Notes under the pieces: generated by a model
What the model was told of the DNA's origin: nothing
Database searches by the model: none
What the model saw: only the letters and a program-made list of their open reading frames with translations
Position numbers and translations under genes: made by a program
Assembly: GCF_014201195.1 (NCBI RefSeq)
Contig: NZ_JACHDS010000001.1
Span: 4,464,001 to 4,528,000, forward strand
Direction of reading: 5' to 3'
Origin: Nocardiopsis mwathae
GTDB lineage: Bacteria; Actinomycetota; Actinomycetes; Streptosporangiales; Streptosporangiaceae
Length of the DNA: 64,000 bases
Part shown: positions 33,550-43,737 of the stretch, piece by piece
How the letters are laid out: each line of letters begins with the position of its first letter
Position numbering within the stretch: position 1 is the stretch's first letter

Positions 33550-35343
33550 TCACACGAGGTTCCGGAACTGGCGGGCGTTGGAGATGACCCCCGCCAGGGT
33601 CAGGGTGAACGTCTTGATGGAGTCGGCGAAGTCCGCCAGCGTCCAGTCGTCGGGCCCGACGTACCACGGCAGCGCGTCGCCCTGCATCTCCTCGGTGCCG
33701 GCCGAAGCGAGGATGCCGGCCCACCGCTCGACGTTGTCGAAGATCATCGCGTAGGGCAGGTACCGGGAGAACAGCCGGACCCGCTGGCCCGGTGGGACGC
33801 CGCCGGTGTCGGCGCCGAGCAGGTAGGCGCGGAAGCCCAGGGTGTGCGCGTAGACGGTGCTGCCCAACGCCGTCTTGGCCGGCATGTACTGCGCGCCGAC
33901 GGTGACGGCGGCTCCGGCGATGACCACGGCCAGCCCGGTGAACGCGGCGGTGGTGAAGATCGCGAGCAGCACGGTGAGGACGACGCCCGCGGCGGTAAGG
34001 CCGATGCCGACCGTGGCCCAGCTGCTGCGCTCGACGTTGGGCCGGTTGGCGAACCACTTGAGCCGCACCATGTCGCGGTAGAGCTCGTCGCGGACGTCGG
34101 TGAGCCGGTCGGCGAAACCGCTGCGCCCCAGCTCGGAGAGTTTCACCTGGTGCCACTGGTGGAACAGGGCGTCGAGCAGCTTGCGCTCGTAGGGCAGCAG
34201 GGCGTCGTCGGCGGGGGCGGGGTTCTGCTCCAGCCTCCAGTCGACGGGTGAGAACTGGGCGTGCGGCAGCTCGCGGATGGTGAGGTGCCCGCGCACCGCG
34301 AGGTCGACGACGGTGGCGGTGAGGTCGACGACGTTGACCTGCTCGTCGATGAGTGTGCCGATCTGCCCCGGGTGGACGTCGTCGGGCGGGTGGAAGCGGA
34401 CGCCGCCGGGCTCGCCGACGCCGGGTTGCAGTGGGGCGTGGTCGCCTGCCGCGGCGTGCACGCGCACGGCGCGCTCGTCGCGGCCGCGGATGCGGATCAG
34501 CGTGATGAGGCCGCCGACGAGGACCACCAGCAGCACCCCGAAGATGCTCGTGGTCCAGGGGGTGATGGCGAACGCCGAGCTCAGCGACCAGCTGCGGTCC
34601 AGCACGGGGTCGCCGGGCGCTGTCCCGGCGGGGTAGCCGACGGCGATGTCGAGCCGTTCCCCGGGTGCGAGGTCGGCCTGCAGGAAGCGCGCCACCAGTG
34701 CCTGGTGGCCGCCCATGTCGGAGGAGGTGCAGTAGATGGAGCTGCGCTGCTCCCCGGCGGCACACGACAGCGCGACGGGCGGCCGGGGCGCGTCGACGAC
34801 CACGTTGGTCTCGGCGACGGGGGCGCTGTAGCCGCCGACGGCCGTCCACCCCAGCTCGACGCCCTGGCCGACCTCGTCCATGACGCCGCGCACCTGGTAG
34901 CGCAGGACGACGGTGGTGGTGCCGTCGGGGTCGAACCGGACGTCGGTGGTGGAGCGGTGTTCGTCGACGGCGAGTTCGACGGCGGTGCCGTCGGCGGTCT
35001 CGGCGGTGATCCCGTCGATCCGGTAGAGCCGGTCGTTGTCCTCGTCATAGGGTTCGCGGGTGGCGAACGTGCGGGTGAACCCCTCCGGAGGGGTGTCGCC
35101 GAAGGAGAGGGTCTCCCTGCCGTGCAGGACACCGTGGTCGTCGAGGCGGAGCGAGACGTTGTTGACGATGCGGTCGTCGCGCTCGGAGGGGACGACGGCG
35201 TGGTTGGGCGGCGCGGTCGAGGGCTGCGACTGGCTCGGCGCCGCGGCTGCGGGTGCGGGTGCGAGAAGGGCGGCGGCACCCATGCCGACCGCCGCCACGG
35301 CTGCGGCGGTGCGCGCCGGGCGCATGATCCGAACCCACCACAT
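33550..35343 (-). CDS. DUF2207 membrane protein
   Basis: A 597-residue predicted membrane protein. It has a signal peptide ([19 protein letters not shown]), then a DUF2207 extracellular domain ([40 protein letters not shown]), a helix at ~295 ([19 protein letters not shown]) and a cytoplasmic part with helices ([18 protein letters not shown]). Such proteins are widespread and of unknown role in the envelope. The start at MWWVRIMRP; an internal Met six codons on is also possible. Confidence 0.88.
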   Translation of the reverse strand: MWWVRIMRPARTAAAVAAVGMGAAALLAPAPAAAAPSQSQPSTAPPNHAVVPSERDDRIVNNVSLRLDDHGVLHGRETLSFGDTPPEGFTRTFATREPYDEDNDRLYRIDGITAETADGTAVELAVDEHRSTTDVRFDPDGTTTVVLRYQVRGVMDEVGQGVELGWTAVGGYSAPVAETNVVVDAPRPPVALSCAAGEQRSSIYCTSSDMGGHQALVARFLQADLAPGERLDIAVGYPAGTAPGDPVLDRSWSLSSAFAITPWTTSIFGVLLVVLVGGLITLIRIRGRDERAVRVHAAAGDHAPLQPGVGEPGGVRFHPPDDVHPGQIGTLIDEQVNVVDLTATVVDLAVRGHLTIRELPHAQFSPVDWRLEQNPAPADDALLPYERKLLDALFHQWHQVKLSELGRSGFADRLTDVRDELYRDMVRLKWFANRPNVERSSWATVGIGLTAAGVVLTVLLAIFTTAAFTGLAVVIAGAAVTVGAQYMPAKTALGSTVYAHTLGFRAYLLGADTGGVPPGQRVRLFSRYLPYAMIFDNVERWAGILASAGTEEMQGDALPWYVGPDDWTLADFADSIKTFTLTLAGVISNARQFRNLV

Positions 35344-35446
35344 GGCGAGTGAGCCTATCCGCTCGGTTCGACCGGCGTGATACCGGCCGGTCACGGATTG
35401 GGGACGGGAAGCGGCACATCACCGCCATACCCGTCATAATCGTTCG

Positions 35447-35474
35447 GGTCGGGCGCGACTTCTCGCGCCCGACC
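35447..35474. other. Hairpin in divergent promoter region
   Basis: GGTCGGGCGCGA and TCGCGCCCGACC pair around CTTC. CATAAT at 35435-35440 is a good -10 for the plus strand, so the hairpin would form the 5' end of the metalloprotease mRNA. A terminator role is unlikely because both flanking genes are transcribed away. Confidence 0.5.
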
Positions 35475-35540
35475 TGCTGTCGGCGGGGATGGCGGGCGCA
35501 CCGCCGACAGCTCCGGAACGGCTGAGGGGGTGGATCGGCG

Positions 35541-36503
35541 TTGGCCACGGCGAGCACGAGCGCACGCCCGGACGGCGTGCGGGGGCGCGAATCCCGGCGC
35601 TACGAGCTGCCGGAATACGCGCGCGCCCGGCGGCGGCGACTCAACCCGGTGGTGACGATGGTGCTGCTCACCGGCCTGTCGGCGATCGGCCTGGCCGGTT
35701 TCGTCAGCGTGTCGGCGGTGTTCGCCGACTCCGGGCGGCCCGCCGCCGGTGCCGTGGCAGGTCCCCCGGCCGGGGGCGGCGCGGTCGCCGAGGGTCCCGC
35801 GGTCCTCACCGACAACCCGCTGTACGAGGGCGGCGCCCTGACCGAGGTGGCGTGCCCCGCTCCCGACCTGGACCCCGATGACCCGGAGTCGATGGCCGCG
35901 TTCCTGCACGAGATGACCGACTGCCTCGACGAGGCGTGGAGCGAGGAGTTCGCCGGGACGGACCTGCCGTTCGAGAACCCCAGCCGGATCTACTGGTACG
36001 CGGCCGGGCAGAGCCCGTGCGGCAACTTCCCGGCCGAGGGCACGGCAGCGTTCTACTGCCAGGCCAACAAGGGCCTCTACCTCGGTGTCGAGGACATCGT
36101 GCGCAACTCCGGCGACAGCCGCCACCCCGAGGCCTACACGTTCCTGCTGAGCCACGAGTACGCGCACCACGTGCAGGGCGAGGCGGGGATCCTGGGCTAC
36201 TACCACAGCGCGCGCAGCCGCCAGGACAGTGCGCAGGACCGCCACCTGATGACGCGCCGCAGCGAGCTGCAGGCCAACTGCCTGGGCGGCGCGTTCCTGA
36301 ACTCGGTCGGCCGCACCTTCCCGATCACCGACCGCGAGCGTGCGAATATCCTCGAAGACGCCGAGCGCCGCGGTGACTACACCCCGGGCGACCGCACGCA
36401 CGGCTCACCCGAGAACGGCGGGATGTGGACCGCGCACGGCATGGACCTGGGCGATCCGGCCGCGTGCAACACCTGGATCGCCCGAGAGGACCTGGTCGAA
36501 TGA
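35541..36503 (+). CDS. Neutral zinc metallopeptidase, copy 1
   Basis: A 320-residue membrane-anchored peptidase of the YpfJ-like neutral zinc metallopeptidase family. One N-terminal helix (MVLLTGLSAIGLAGFVSVSA), then an extracellular domain with the zinc motif LLSHEYAHHVQGEAGI, the third ligand region RSELQANCLGGAFLNSVG, and conserved Cys pairs (SPCGNF, FYCQANKG, AACNTW). The start is TTG at 35541 after GAGGGGGTGG. It is followed 12 bases later by a paralogue. Confidence 0.88.
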   Translation: MATASTSARPDGVRGRESRRYELPEYARARRRRLNPVVTMVLLTGLSAIGLAGFVSVSAVFADSGRPAAGAVAGPPAGGGAVAEGPAVLTDNPLYEGGALTEVACPAPDLDPDDPESMAAFLHEMTDCLDEAWSEEFAGTDLPFENPSRIYWYAAGQSPCGNFPAEGTAAFYCQANKGLYLGVEDIVRNSGDSRHPEAYTFLLSHEYAHHVQGEAGILGYYHSARSRQDSAQDRHLMTRRSELQANCLGGAFLNSVGRTFPITDRERANILEDAERRGDYTPGDRTHGSPENGGMWTAHGMDLGDPAACNTWIAREDLVE

Positions 36504-36515
36504 CGGCGGACGAAC

Positions 36516-37532
36516 GTGGAACCGGGCTGGGATGACCAGGACCCGGTCGGCCGGGGTGCCACAGGGCGCCTCGGCGGGTGGCTCCTGCCCGGCCGCCGCC
36601 CGGCGCTGTACGCGGCGCTCACCGTCTTCGTGCTGGCGCTGACCGCACTCGCGTGGAACGCGACCACCGGCGTGCCCGAGTCGGCCGGGACAGGTGAGGC
36701 GGGCGCACCTCCGTACTCCGGCTCGGCCCCGGGAGACACGGGAGACACGGGCGACACGGGCGACCTGCGCGGCACCCCCGAGGCGGGCGTGGCCGACGCG
36801 CGGCGCCCGGCGGGGAAGGCGGCCCTGGTCGCCAACCCGCTGTACGACACCGGGCGGCTCTCGCCGCTGCCGTGTCCCGCCCCCGAACTCGACGTCGACG
36901 ACCCGGACTCCGTGGAGGGCTTCCTCAACACGATGGCCGACTGCCTGGACGACGTGTGGGGCCGTCAGTTCGACCGGGCGGGGATCCCCTTTCACCCGCC
37001 GCGGCGGTTCTTCTGGCGCGAGCCGGGCACCAGCCCGTGCCGCGACTACCCGTCGGCCGCCGGGGCGTTCTACTGCCGGGCCGACACCGGTATCTACATC
37101 GGTGTGACCGACGTCGTGAAGAAGTGGAACGAGGCCGAGGACGGCGTCGTCTACGCGTCGCTGATCGCCCACGAGTACGGCCACCACGTGCAGGGCGAGT
37201 CGGGGCTGCTGGAGTACTACCACGAACGGCGCGGCCAGGAGGATGATCGCGACGCGCAGAACACCTGGACCCGCAAGAGCGAGCTGCAGGCCAACTGCTT
37301 CGCCGGGGCGTTCCTCGGCTCTGTGCGGGTCACCTATCCGCTCACCGACGCCGACCGCGCGACGGTCCTGGAGGACGCCAAGGCCACCGCCGACCGCGAG
37401 AACGGGCCCGAGGACGAGCGCACCCACGGGTCGGCGAGGAACAGCCGCTACTGGCTGGAGGAGGGGCTGACCGGCCAGAGCCCGGGCCACTGCAACACGT
37501 GGGCGGAACAGGACGAGGGACTACTCCAGTAA
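36516..37532 (+). CDS. Neutral zinc metallopeptidase, copy 2
   Basis: A 338-residue paralogue of the preceding gene. Shared features are DNPLYEGG/ANPLYDTG, the HEYGHHVQGESGLLEYYH zinc site, SELQANCFAGAFLGSVRVTY and the closing CNTW. The N-terminal helix is FVLALTALAWNATTG and a Gly-Asp-Thr repeat follows. Tandem duplication with diverged linkers suggests different substrates or partial redundancy. The start is GTG at 36516. Confidence 0.88.
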   Translation: MEPGWDDQDPVGRGATGRLGGWLLPGRRPALYAALTVFVLALTALAWNATTGVPESAGTGEAGAPPYSGSAPGDTGDTGDTGDLRGTPEAGVADARRPAGKAALVANPLYDTGRLSPLPCPAPELDVDDPDSVEGFLNTMADCLDDVWGRQFDRAGIPFHPPRRFFWREPGTSPCRDYPSAAGAFYCRADTGIYIGVTDVVKKWNEAEDGVVYASLIAHEYGHHVQGESGLLEYYHERRGQEDDRDAQNTWTRKSELQANCFAGAFLGSVRVTYPLTDADRATVLEDAKATADRENGPEDERTHGSARNSRYWLEEGLTGQSPGHCNTWAEQDEGLLQ

Positions 37533-37617
37533 CGGCGCCCACAGACGGCTCCGCAACGCTCCGAAAGGACGCTTCTGAGCCGTCTCATTCTCGACCGAAC
37601 ATGTGAAAATCGGAACC

Positions 37618-39981
37618 ATGCCGGATGAGCGCGCGGTCGAACTGCGCATCCACGGGGTCAGTGGCGGAGAAGCCGAAGAGCTCCTCGACGTCGAGCCGGC
37701 GATGCGCGTGTCCGGCGACGGATTGGCCGGGTTCTTCCGGTGGCGGCGCAAACCCGACACCGAGATGGAGGACGGCGTCCCCCGGGAGATCTTCGCCTGG
37801 GGCAACCTGACCTCCGGTCGCGCCTCGCGCGCCCTGTGGCTGCTCCTGCTGCCCTTCACACTGGTCAACATGGCCTACTGGATGCGCCCCGGGCGGCCCG
37901 ACGACCGCCCCGGCCTCCTGTGCCGCCTCGCCGACGCCGGCTACGGGCTCTCGGTGCGGCTGCTCGCGCTGAGCCTCACCGTGCTGCTCACTCTGGGCGC
38001 CGCCGGGGTGGGGATGGACCTCGTGGCCTGGCAGTGCTCCGGCTACGGCGAGAGGTGCGCCGAGCTGCGCCCGCTACTCGGCTTCCTGTCCGCACCCGAG
38101 GCGCCGATGGCGGAGCCCGGCCGCGCGCTGGCGATCGGGGCGCTGCTCCCGCTCGCGGTGGTGGCGCTGCTGTGGCGGCTCTCCCGGCGGACCGAGAGCG
38201 TCTACGAGGTCGTCGAACCGCCCTACAAGCCCGTTCACCGGCGGGTGGCGCCGCTCAGCGACCCGGAGTTCTGGCAGAACAGCCTGACCATGGGGCGGCT
38301 GCGTTCGGCACATGTCGCCGCGGCCGTGGCCGCCGTGACCACACTGCTGCTGGCGCCCGCGCTCGGCTACGACCGCGTCGGCGGCACGACCGCGGCGGTC
38401 ACGGTCGGCACGGTCCTGTCCGTCCTGCTCGCCGCCACGTTCAGCTTGAGCTCGCTGTGCGTCCTCATCCCCGGGACCGACCCGCGGTGGAACGGGTTCG
38501 CCGACCGGTTCTGCCGGGTACTGCGCGACATCGCACTGGCCCTGCTCGCCGCCACACTGGTCTACGTGCTCCTGCCGCGCCCGGGGTGGGCGGCCGAGGG
38601 CCGCCTGCCCGGGTTCGGCATCGGCCTCAACATGCTGTTCGTCGCGCAGTGCGCGCTGGGCGTCCTGCTGCTGGTCTGCGCGGTCGTGCTGTACCGGGCC
38701 CGCCCCGCGCACACCGACATCGCGATGCGCGGCGTCGCCGGTCCGACCGCAGCCGCGCTCGGCACGCTGCTCGGGGGCGTCTTCACCGCCGCCGTCGTCT
38801 TCCAGGCCGCCGGGCTGCTGGGCGGCTGCTACTACCCGGGCGCCGAGGAGACCGGCTGCATCCCGCTGCGCGCCCCGGGCGCGTTCGCCTGGCTGCAGCT
38901 CGCCTTCACCATGGAGGCGGTGATCGCACTGGCCGCGGGGGCCGTGCTGTGGCGGGTGATGCGCGCCCGTACCCGGCGGGAGACCGACGTCGTGGCCGCG
39001 CTCTACCAGCGCGACCCGGCTCTGCGGCGGACCCGCCACCTGGCCGCCGCCCGCACCCTCGGCGGCGCCACCGAGACACTGGCCGCCGTCATCGCGGCGT
39101 TCCTGCTGCCGGTGGCCGCGCTGATCCTGCTGGTCGGCTACTCGATGCTGACCGGACGGCTGTCGGTGGGGCCGGACACCGCAGGCGACCCGGCCATGGC
39201 GGTCTCGGGCGCGACCGGGTGGATCCAGGTCACGGTCACGGCCATGGTGACGGTCGGGTCGTGGCTGGGCGGACTGCTGCTCGTGGCACTGGTGGTGGTC
39301 GGCGGCAGCGCCTACCGCGACCAGCCGACGCGTCAGGTGGTCGGCGTGCTGTGGGACATCGGGACGTTCTGGCCGCGCGCCGCCCACCCGTTGGCGCCGC
39401 CCTCGTACGCCGAGCGCGCGGTGCCGCAGCTGGTGGCCCGCGTCGCCGGGAAGACCGCCCGAGGGATCGGGGTGGTGCTGTCCGGGCACTCCCAGGGGTC
39501 GGTGCTGGCGGCGGCGACGGCCTGGCAGCTACCGGCCCGGTGCCGCCCGCACGTCGTGCTCCTCACCCACGGCTCCCCGCTGTACCGGCTCTACGCCCGC
39601 TACTTCCCCGCCTACTTCGGCCCGCGCGCCCTGGGCGACCTGGACGGCCGTGTGGAGCACTGGCGGAACCTGTGGCGCGCCACCGACCCCATCGGCGGCC
39701 CGATCGAGGTGGAGCGCGACGGCGAGCCGCGGTCCGTCGGGTTCGCCGAGCCGATCCCCGACCCGCGCCACTACGACCCGAGGGAGGGTGAGGCGCTGCC
39801 GCCGCCCGTGCTCGGCCACTCCTTCTACACCCGCGACCCCGCCTATGCCGAGGCGGCGCTGGCGGCCGTCAGACGCGTGGCGCGCCACCCCGCGGTCGAG
39901 CGGCTACCACGGCCCGTAGGGCCCGTCGTTGCGGCCGATCCCACGCACCGCCGGGCGGACGTCGAGCAGGAAGATCAGTGA
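37618..39981 (+). CDS. Large membrane protein with alpha/beta hydrolase motif
   Basis: A 787-residue protein. The N-terminus (ELRIHGVSGGEAEELLD) is a cytosolic start common to this family, then about ten hydrophobic segments between residues 60 and 580, then a C-terminal hydrolase-like part with the nucleophile elbow VVLSGHSQGSVLAAATAW. It may be a membrane lipase or thioesterase; the Asp/His partners are not certain. The start is ATG at 37618; a GTG at 37603 lies in frame. The last 78 bases overlap the convergent DUF2516 gene. Confidence 0.75.
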   Translation: MPDERAVELRIHGVSGGEAEELLDVEPAMRVSGDGLAGFFRWRRKPDTEMEDGVPREIFAWGNLTSGRASRALWLLLLPFTLVNMAYWMRPGRPDDRPGLLCRLADAGYGLSVRLLALSLTVLLTLGAAGVGMDLVAWQCSGYGERCAELRPLLGFLSAPEAPMAEPGRALAIGALLPLAVVALLWRLSRRTESVYEVVEPPYKPVHRRVAPLSDPEFWQNSLTMGRLRSAHVAAAVAAVTTLLLAPALGYDRVGGTTAAVTVGTVLSVLLAATFSLSSLCVLIPGTDPRWNGFADRFCRVLRDIALALLAATLVYVLLPRPGWAAEGRLPGFGIGLNMLFVAQCALGVLLLVCAVVLYRARPAHTDIAMRGVAGPTAAALGTLLGGVFTAAVVFQAAGLLGGCYYPGAEETGCIPLRAPGAFAWLQLAFTMEAVIALAAGAVLWRVMRARTRRETDVVAALYQRDPALRRTRHLAAARTLGGATETLAAVIAAFLLPVAALILLVGYSMLTGRLSVGPDTAGDPAMAVSGATGWIQVTVTAMVTVGSWLGGLLLVALVVVGGSAYRDQPTRQVVGVLWDIGTFWPRAAHPLAPPSYAERAVPQLVARVAGKTARGIGVVLSGHSQGSVLAAATAWQLPARCRPHVVLLTHGSPLYRLYARYFPAYFGPRALGDLDGRVEHWRNLWRATDPIGGPIEVERDGEPRSVGFAEPIPDPRHYDPREGEALPPPVLGHSFYTRDPAYAEAALAAVRRVARHPAVERLPRPVGPVVAADPTHRRADVEQEDQ

Positions 39982-40209
39982 GGCGACCAGGGCGAGGAAG
40001 GTGAAGAAGCCGTAGGCGGACAGCGCCGCACTCAGGGAGATGAACACGCCGACGCCGAGGATCCCCACCCACAGGCCCTTGGTCTGCTTGTCCATCGCGG
40101 GGTAGGCCTGTGCGGGGACGCGCAGCGCCTCGATGAACGCGTACAGGGTCGTGACGAAGATCGCGATGTAGATGATCTGCCAGACGAAACCGATCGAACT
40201 GCCGAGCAC
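39904..40209 (-). CDS. DUF2516 membrane protein
   Basis: A 101-residue, three-helix protein of the DUF2516 family (IGFVWQIIYIAIFVTTLYAF, AMDKQTKGLWVGILG, TFLALVASLIFLLDVRPAVR) ending in DGPYGPW, as its relatives do. The start is GTG at 40209 with CGGAG seven bases before. Its 3' end overlaps the tail of the convergent hydrolase gene by 78 bases. Confidence 0.85.
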   Translation of the reverse strand: MLGSSIGFVWQIIYIAIFVTTLYAFIEALRVPAQAYPAMDKQTKGLWVGILGVGVFISLSAALSAYGFFTFLALVASLIFLLDVRPAVRGIGRNDGPYGPW

Positions 40210-40365
40210 GAGCCGCTCCGAACCATTGACGTGACGATGGGATCCCCGGCCGGAAGGGGAACCGCCTTCTCCCCGATACAACGCGGACCGCGTCCGGATC
40301 GTGCCCGCGCCGTCTCGGCCCCGCCGAGCCGCCCGGGTACCGGACCTTACGCCACGCTAGCGCGC

Positions 40366-41307
40366 TCACATGGGCAGATGCCACAGCCCCATGGTGGTGA
40401 GCATCAGCACCGAGGCCGAGCCGAGCACGGCTGCGGTGGCCCGGCGCGACAGCTCGCCGACCGGGTTGAGCAGGCGCGAGACACGGGCGACGACCTCGGG
40501 CTGGTCGGCGACGGCGGCCAGCGCCCCCGCCGGGACCTGGCCGGAACCCGACGTGCCGAACCGGACCAGCGCCATCGCCAGCTGCTTGGGCGAGCGCTCC
40601 CGGCCGGCCTGGTCGTCGGCGCACATCTCGATGAGCAGGGCGACCGAGCTGTAGTAGGTCTCGACCAGCTTCACGTGCGGGAACGCGCGCTTGAGCGAGG
40701 AGAACGGGAGCAGGACGAGATCGTGGCGCTGGCGCAGGTGGGCGTGCTCGTGGGCGATCACCGCGGCGAGCTCGTCGCGGCCCAGCACGCGCAGCGCGCC
40801 GGCGCTGATGACCACCTGGGAGCGCAGCACGCCGGGAAGGCAGTACGCGGCCGCCGCCGGGTGGTCGACGATGCGGGCGCCGGGAACCTCGGGGTCGTCG
40901 CGGGCGACCAGGCCCAGCAGGTCGTGGTGGCGCCGCCGGGTCCGCAGCACCTGCACGAAGGAGGCGACCAGCCCGCAGAACAGCAGGGTGGTCAGGCCGA
41001 ACGCCAGCACGATCGCCGCGATCTGCGCGGAGCCGAAGGTGGTCCCGGCGATCACGGACAGGTACAGGCCGTGCGAGGCGGCGTCGTGGAACAGGGAGAT
41101 GAGGCCACCGAAGACCCCGCGCTCATAGGGGGCGAGACCGAACGCGAGCAGCGCGCCGATCGTGGAGATGCCCCAGGCCAGCCCCAGCGCCTGCCATGCG
41201 ATGACGGCGACGTAGGGGCCGCGGACGGGCCACGATGCGTGTCTGAGGCGTGCCGCCGCGATGAGACAGCCGACCGCGATGACGGTGAGCAAAGCGGCAC
41301 TGACCAT
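40366..41307 (-). CDS. M56 family metallopeptidase (BlaR1-like)
   Basis: A 313-residue membrane peptidase with the zinc motif AVIAHEHAHLRQRHDL between helices, preceded by four hydrophobic segments and followed by one at the C-terminus (AVLGSASVLMLTTMGLWHL). M56 proteases cleave the paired BlaI-type repressor upon signal. There is no penicillin-binding sensor domain. It follows blaI by four bases. Confidence 0.93.
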   Translation of the reverse strand: MVSAALLTVIAVGCLIAAARLRHASWPVRGPYVAVIAWQALGLAWGISTIGALLAFGLAPYERGVFGGLISLFHDAASHGLYLSVIAGTTFGSAQIAAIVLAFGLTTLLFCGLVASFVQVLRTRRRHHDLLGLVARDDPEVPGARIVDHPAAAAYCLPGVLRSQVVISAGALRVLGRDELAAVIAHEHAHLRQRHDLVLLPFSSLKRAFPHVKLVETYYSSVALLIEMCADDQAGRERSPKQLAMALVRFGTSGSGQVPAGALAAVADQPEVVARVSRLLNPVGELSRRATAAVLGSASVLMLTTMGLWHLPM

Positions 41308-41311
41308 ACGG

Positions 41312-41680
41312 CTACGTCCTTGGCTCGTCGAGATCCGCTTCCGCGAGCGCGCGGCGAAGCGCTTCGGCCTCGTCGCCGCTCATGGACCGCACGAAGGCCG
41401 CCAGGGCGGCGTCGCGGTCGCCGGTCTCGCCAAGCGCGTCGTACATCAGCTCCGAGACGTAGCTCTCCCGGCTGGCCGCCGGGCGGTAGCGCCACGCGCG
41501 CCCCTCCCTGTCGCGGGAGACGACGCCCTTCTTGGCGAGTCGGTCGAGCACCGTCATCACCGTGGTGTGGGCTAGGTCGCGATCGGCGAGGGCCCGACCC
41601 ACTTCACGCACTGTCAACGGCTCGTCCTGTGCCCACAGTACATCCATCACCGCGCGTTCAAGGTCTCCGAGCCGATTCAT
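41312..41680 (-). CDS. BlaI/MecI/CopY family repressor
   Basis: A 122-residue winged-helix repressor (MNRLGDLERAVMDVLWAQDE, LTVREVGRALADRDLAHTTV, MTVLDRLAKKGVVSRDREG). It binds operator dyads as a dimer and is removed by the M56 peptidase encoded next. An operator-like repeat sits 11 bases upstream of its ATG. Confidence 0.95.
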   Translation of the reverse strand: MNRLGDLERAVMDVLWAQDEPLTVREVGRALADRDLAHTTVMTVLDRLAKKGVVSRDREGRAWRYRPAASRESYVSELMYDALGETGDRDAALAAFVRSMSGDEAEALRRALAEADLDEPRT

Positions 41681-41690
41681 AGCCCCAAGT

Positions 41691-41709
41691 CTACCGTCGG
41701 TAGTACTAC
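41691..41709. promoter_or_regulatory. BlaI-type operator
   Basis: CTACCGTCGGTAG (41691-41703) and the overlapping perfect palindrome GTAGTACTAC (41700-41709) match the GTAGTA/TACTAC style of BlaI dyads. The position implies autorepression. Confidence 0.65.
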
Positions 41710-41881
41710 ACCACGTCGCACCCCGCGGATAGATCCCTATCGCCTTTTTCGCCGGAGGATCGGAACGCGTCTCCCTCGCCCCGCGCACCCCGGCCACCCC
41801 CGCTTTCCCCTGATTAACGTGACGGAGAGAGGGCATCGACTACACAGAGGAGTCGAGGGGGACTCCGCGAGGAGGCCGACC

Positions 41882-42409
41882 GTGGACATCGAGCTGGTGC
41901 AGGGCGACATCACCGAGCAGGAGGTCGACGCGGTCGTGAACGCGGCCAACTCCTCCCTGCTCGGCGGCGGGGGCGTGGACGGCGCCATCCACCGAAAGGG
42001 CGGGCCGGAGATCCTCGCCGAGTGCCGGGTGCTGCGCGCCTCCTCATACGTGAACGGGCTCCCGGCCGGACAGGCCGTGGCGACGACGGCCGGGCGGCTG
42101 CCGGCCCGGTGGGTCATCCACACCGTCGGGCCCGTCCACAGCGCCGAGGAGGACAGATCCGAGGTGCTCGCCTCCTGCTTCCGCGCGTCGCTGCGGGTCG
42201 CCGAGTCGCTCGGAGCGCACAGCGTCGCCTTCCCCGCGATCTCCACCGGCGCCTTCGGCTGGCCCGCCGACGACGCCGCCCGCATCGCCCTGCGCACCGT
42301 CCGCGACACGCTGACCACCGTGGACGAGGTACGTTTCGTTCTCTCCGACACCGACGTCTACGCGGCGTTCGAGCGTGCGGCCACCGAGGACCACCCGACG
42401 GATCACTAG
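41882..42409 (+). CDS. Macrodomain protein, O-acetyl-ADP-ribose deacetylase type
   Basis: A 175-residue MacroD/YmdB-type protein. GDITEQEVDAVVNAANSSLL then GGGGVDGAIH binds ADP-ribose; the second loop is AISTGAFGWPADDAA. It removes O-acetyl groups from sirtuin-derived OAADPr and can hydrolyse ADP-ribosyl-carboxylates. The start is GTG at 41882 after GAGGAGG. It stands alone. Confidence 0.95.
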   Translation: MDIELVQGDITEQEVDAVVNAANSSLLGGGGVDGAIHRKGGPEILAECRVLRASSYVNGLPAGQAVATTAGRLPARWVIHTVGPVHSAEEDRSEVLASCFRASLRVAESLGAHSVAFPAISTGAFGWPADDAARIALRTVRDTLTTVDEVRFVLSDTDVYAAFERAATEDHPTDH

Positions 42410-42597
42410 CCCGCGGTCCGACTTCGGCCCGTGGCCGGAATCCCGCCGTCCCACACTGGGTCCCGCACCCCATCGACTACATTTGGTAGCCCGACGCCTA
42501 CCCTTCGACGCCCCGGCGCGGAGGCGCGGCGCCGGACCGCCCCGACCCCCCGATGCGGACGGGCATCGGAACCATCCCCACTCCCTAGGATCTCGGT

Positions 42598-43590
42598 GTG
42601 TTCACGACCTTCTCCCGCAGGACCCTGATCCTGGTGTCGTCGTCGCTCGTCGTCGCGCTCGCGGGCACCCTCGCCGCGTTCCGGGTCACCGAGTCGCACA
42701 CCGGTGAGCTGCCCCCGGCGGCCGCACCCGCCACCGCGGCCGACACCGACGCGCAGAGCATCGGCCCGGCCCTCAACTCCCGACCCGGCGAGGTCGCCGT
42801 CTGCACCGAACCCGGCGAGGACGAGATCCTCACCGTCCCCGACCCCGGCGCCCCCGACGACGGACGGCCCATCTGGGTCCGCCGCCCACCCGGACCGGAC
42901 AGCGCCGACCTGCCCGTCCTCTACCTGCTGCACGGGTCCACCGGCACGCACCGGTCCATCATGGAGGCCGACGCCGGGCCGCTGCTCGACGAGGAGATGT
43001 GCCGCAGCGGCGTGGAGTTCGTCATCGCCGCGCCCTTCGGTCAGGAGATCGGCGGCGCCGACACCGAGTGGGGCGACGCCGTCGACGGCAGCTTCCAGAT
43101 CGAGACGTTCGTGACGCAGAAGGCGATCGAGGCCGTCGAGGGCGACCACCGCCGCCCCCGCTCACTGCGCGCGATCGGCGGCTTCTCCATGGGCGGCTAC
43201 GGGGCGGCGGCCATCCCCCTGCGCCACCCCGAGCTCTACTCCCAGGCCATCAGCTGGGCCGGATACTTCCGGGTCGACGACCCGAGCGGCACGTTCGGCG
43301 ACGATCCCGCGACCGTCGCGGCCGACCACGCCCCCGACCGGCTGCTCGACGACCCCGACGTCCACGACATCCGCTTCATGCTCATCGAGGGCACCGACGA
43401 CCGCACCCCGCTACAGGAGGGCAGCATCCACGGCGAGGCGCGCCGCTTCGAGCGACTGCTCGAAGAGCGCGACATGACCGTGCGCACCTCCTTCCCCGAG
43501 GGCGACCACGACTTCGACACCTGGACCGGGACCTTCCCCGAAGCCGTCGACTTCCTCGTCGAACAGTGGGCAGCCCCGGACCGGACGTAA
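42598..43590 (+). CDS. Secreted esterase, antigen-85/esterase D-like
   Basis: A 330-residue alpha/beta hydrolase with an N-terminal signal anchor ([18 protein letters not shown]). The oxyanion region is [16 protein letters not shown], the nucleophile elbow is [19 protein letters not shown], and the catalytic His is in EGDHDFDTW; an acid is probably in [10 protein letters not shown]. Such proteins cleave simple esters or transfer mycolate-like chains; the second is unlikely outside mycolate makers. TAGGAT at 42586-42591 places the GTG at the transcription start (leaderless). Confidence 0.85.
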   Translation: MFTTFSRRTLILVSSSLVVALAGTLAAFRVTESHTGELPPAAAPATAADTDAQSIGPALNSRPGEVAVCTEPGEDEILTVPDPGAPDDGRPIWVRRPPGPDSADLPVLYLLHGSTGTHRSIMEADAGPLLDEEMCRSGVEFVIAAPFGQEIGGADTEWGDAVDGSFQIETFVTQKAIEAVEGDHRRPRSLRAIGGFSMGGYGAAAIPLRHPELYSQAISWAGYFRVDDPSGTFGDDPATVAADHAPDRLLDDPDVHDIRFMLIEGTDDRTPLQEGSIHGEARRFERLLEERDMTVRTSFPEGDHDFDTWTGTFPEAVDFLVEQWAAPDRT

Positions 43591-43737
43591 ACGCGACCCC
43601 GCCCGCACGCGGCGCCCTGCCCGGCCCCCATCATGGGATGGCTGGGCGCACATCACGTCGGCGGCCGGGAACACCCCCCGCCGCCCCCGGTGTTGTGCGA
43701 GGCGGGCACGGCCGGCAGCAGAGGGGGACGAGCAACA

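Noticed and set aside
42410-42597. Second gene after the macrodomain gene
   Set aside because: No open frame with a ribosome-binding site; the region only supplies the esterase promoter.
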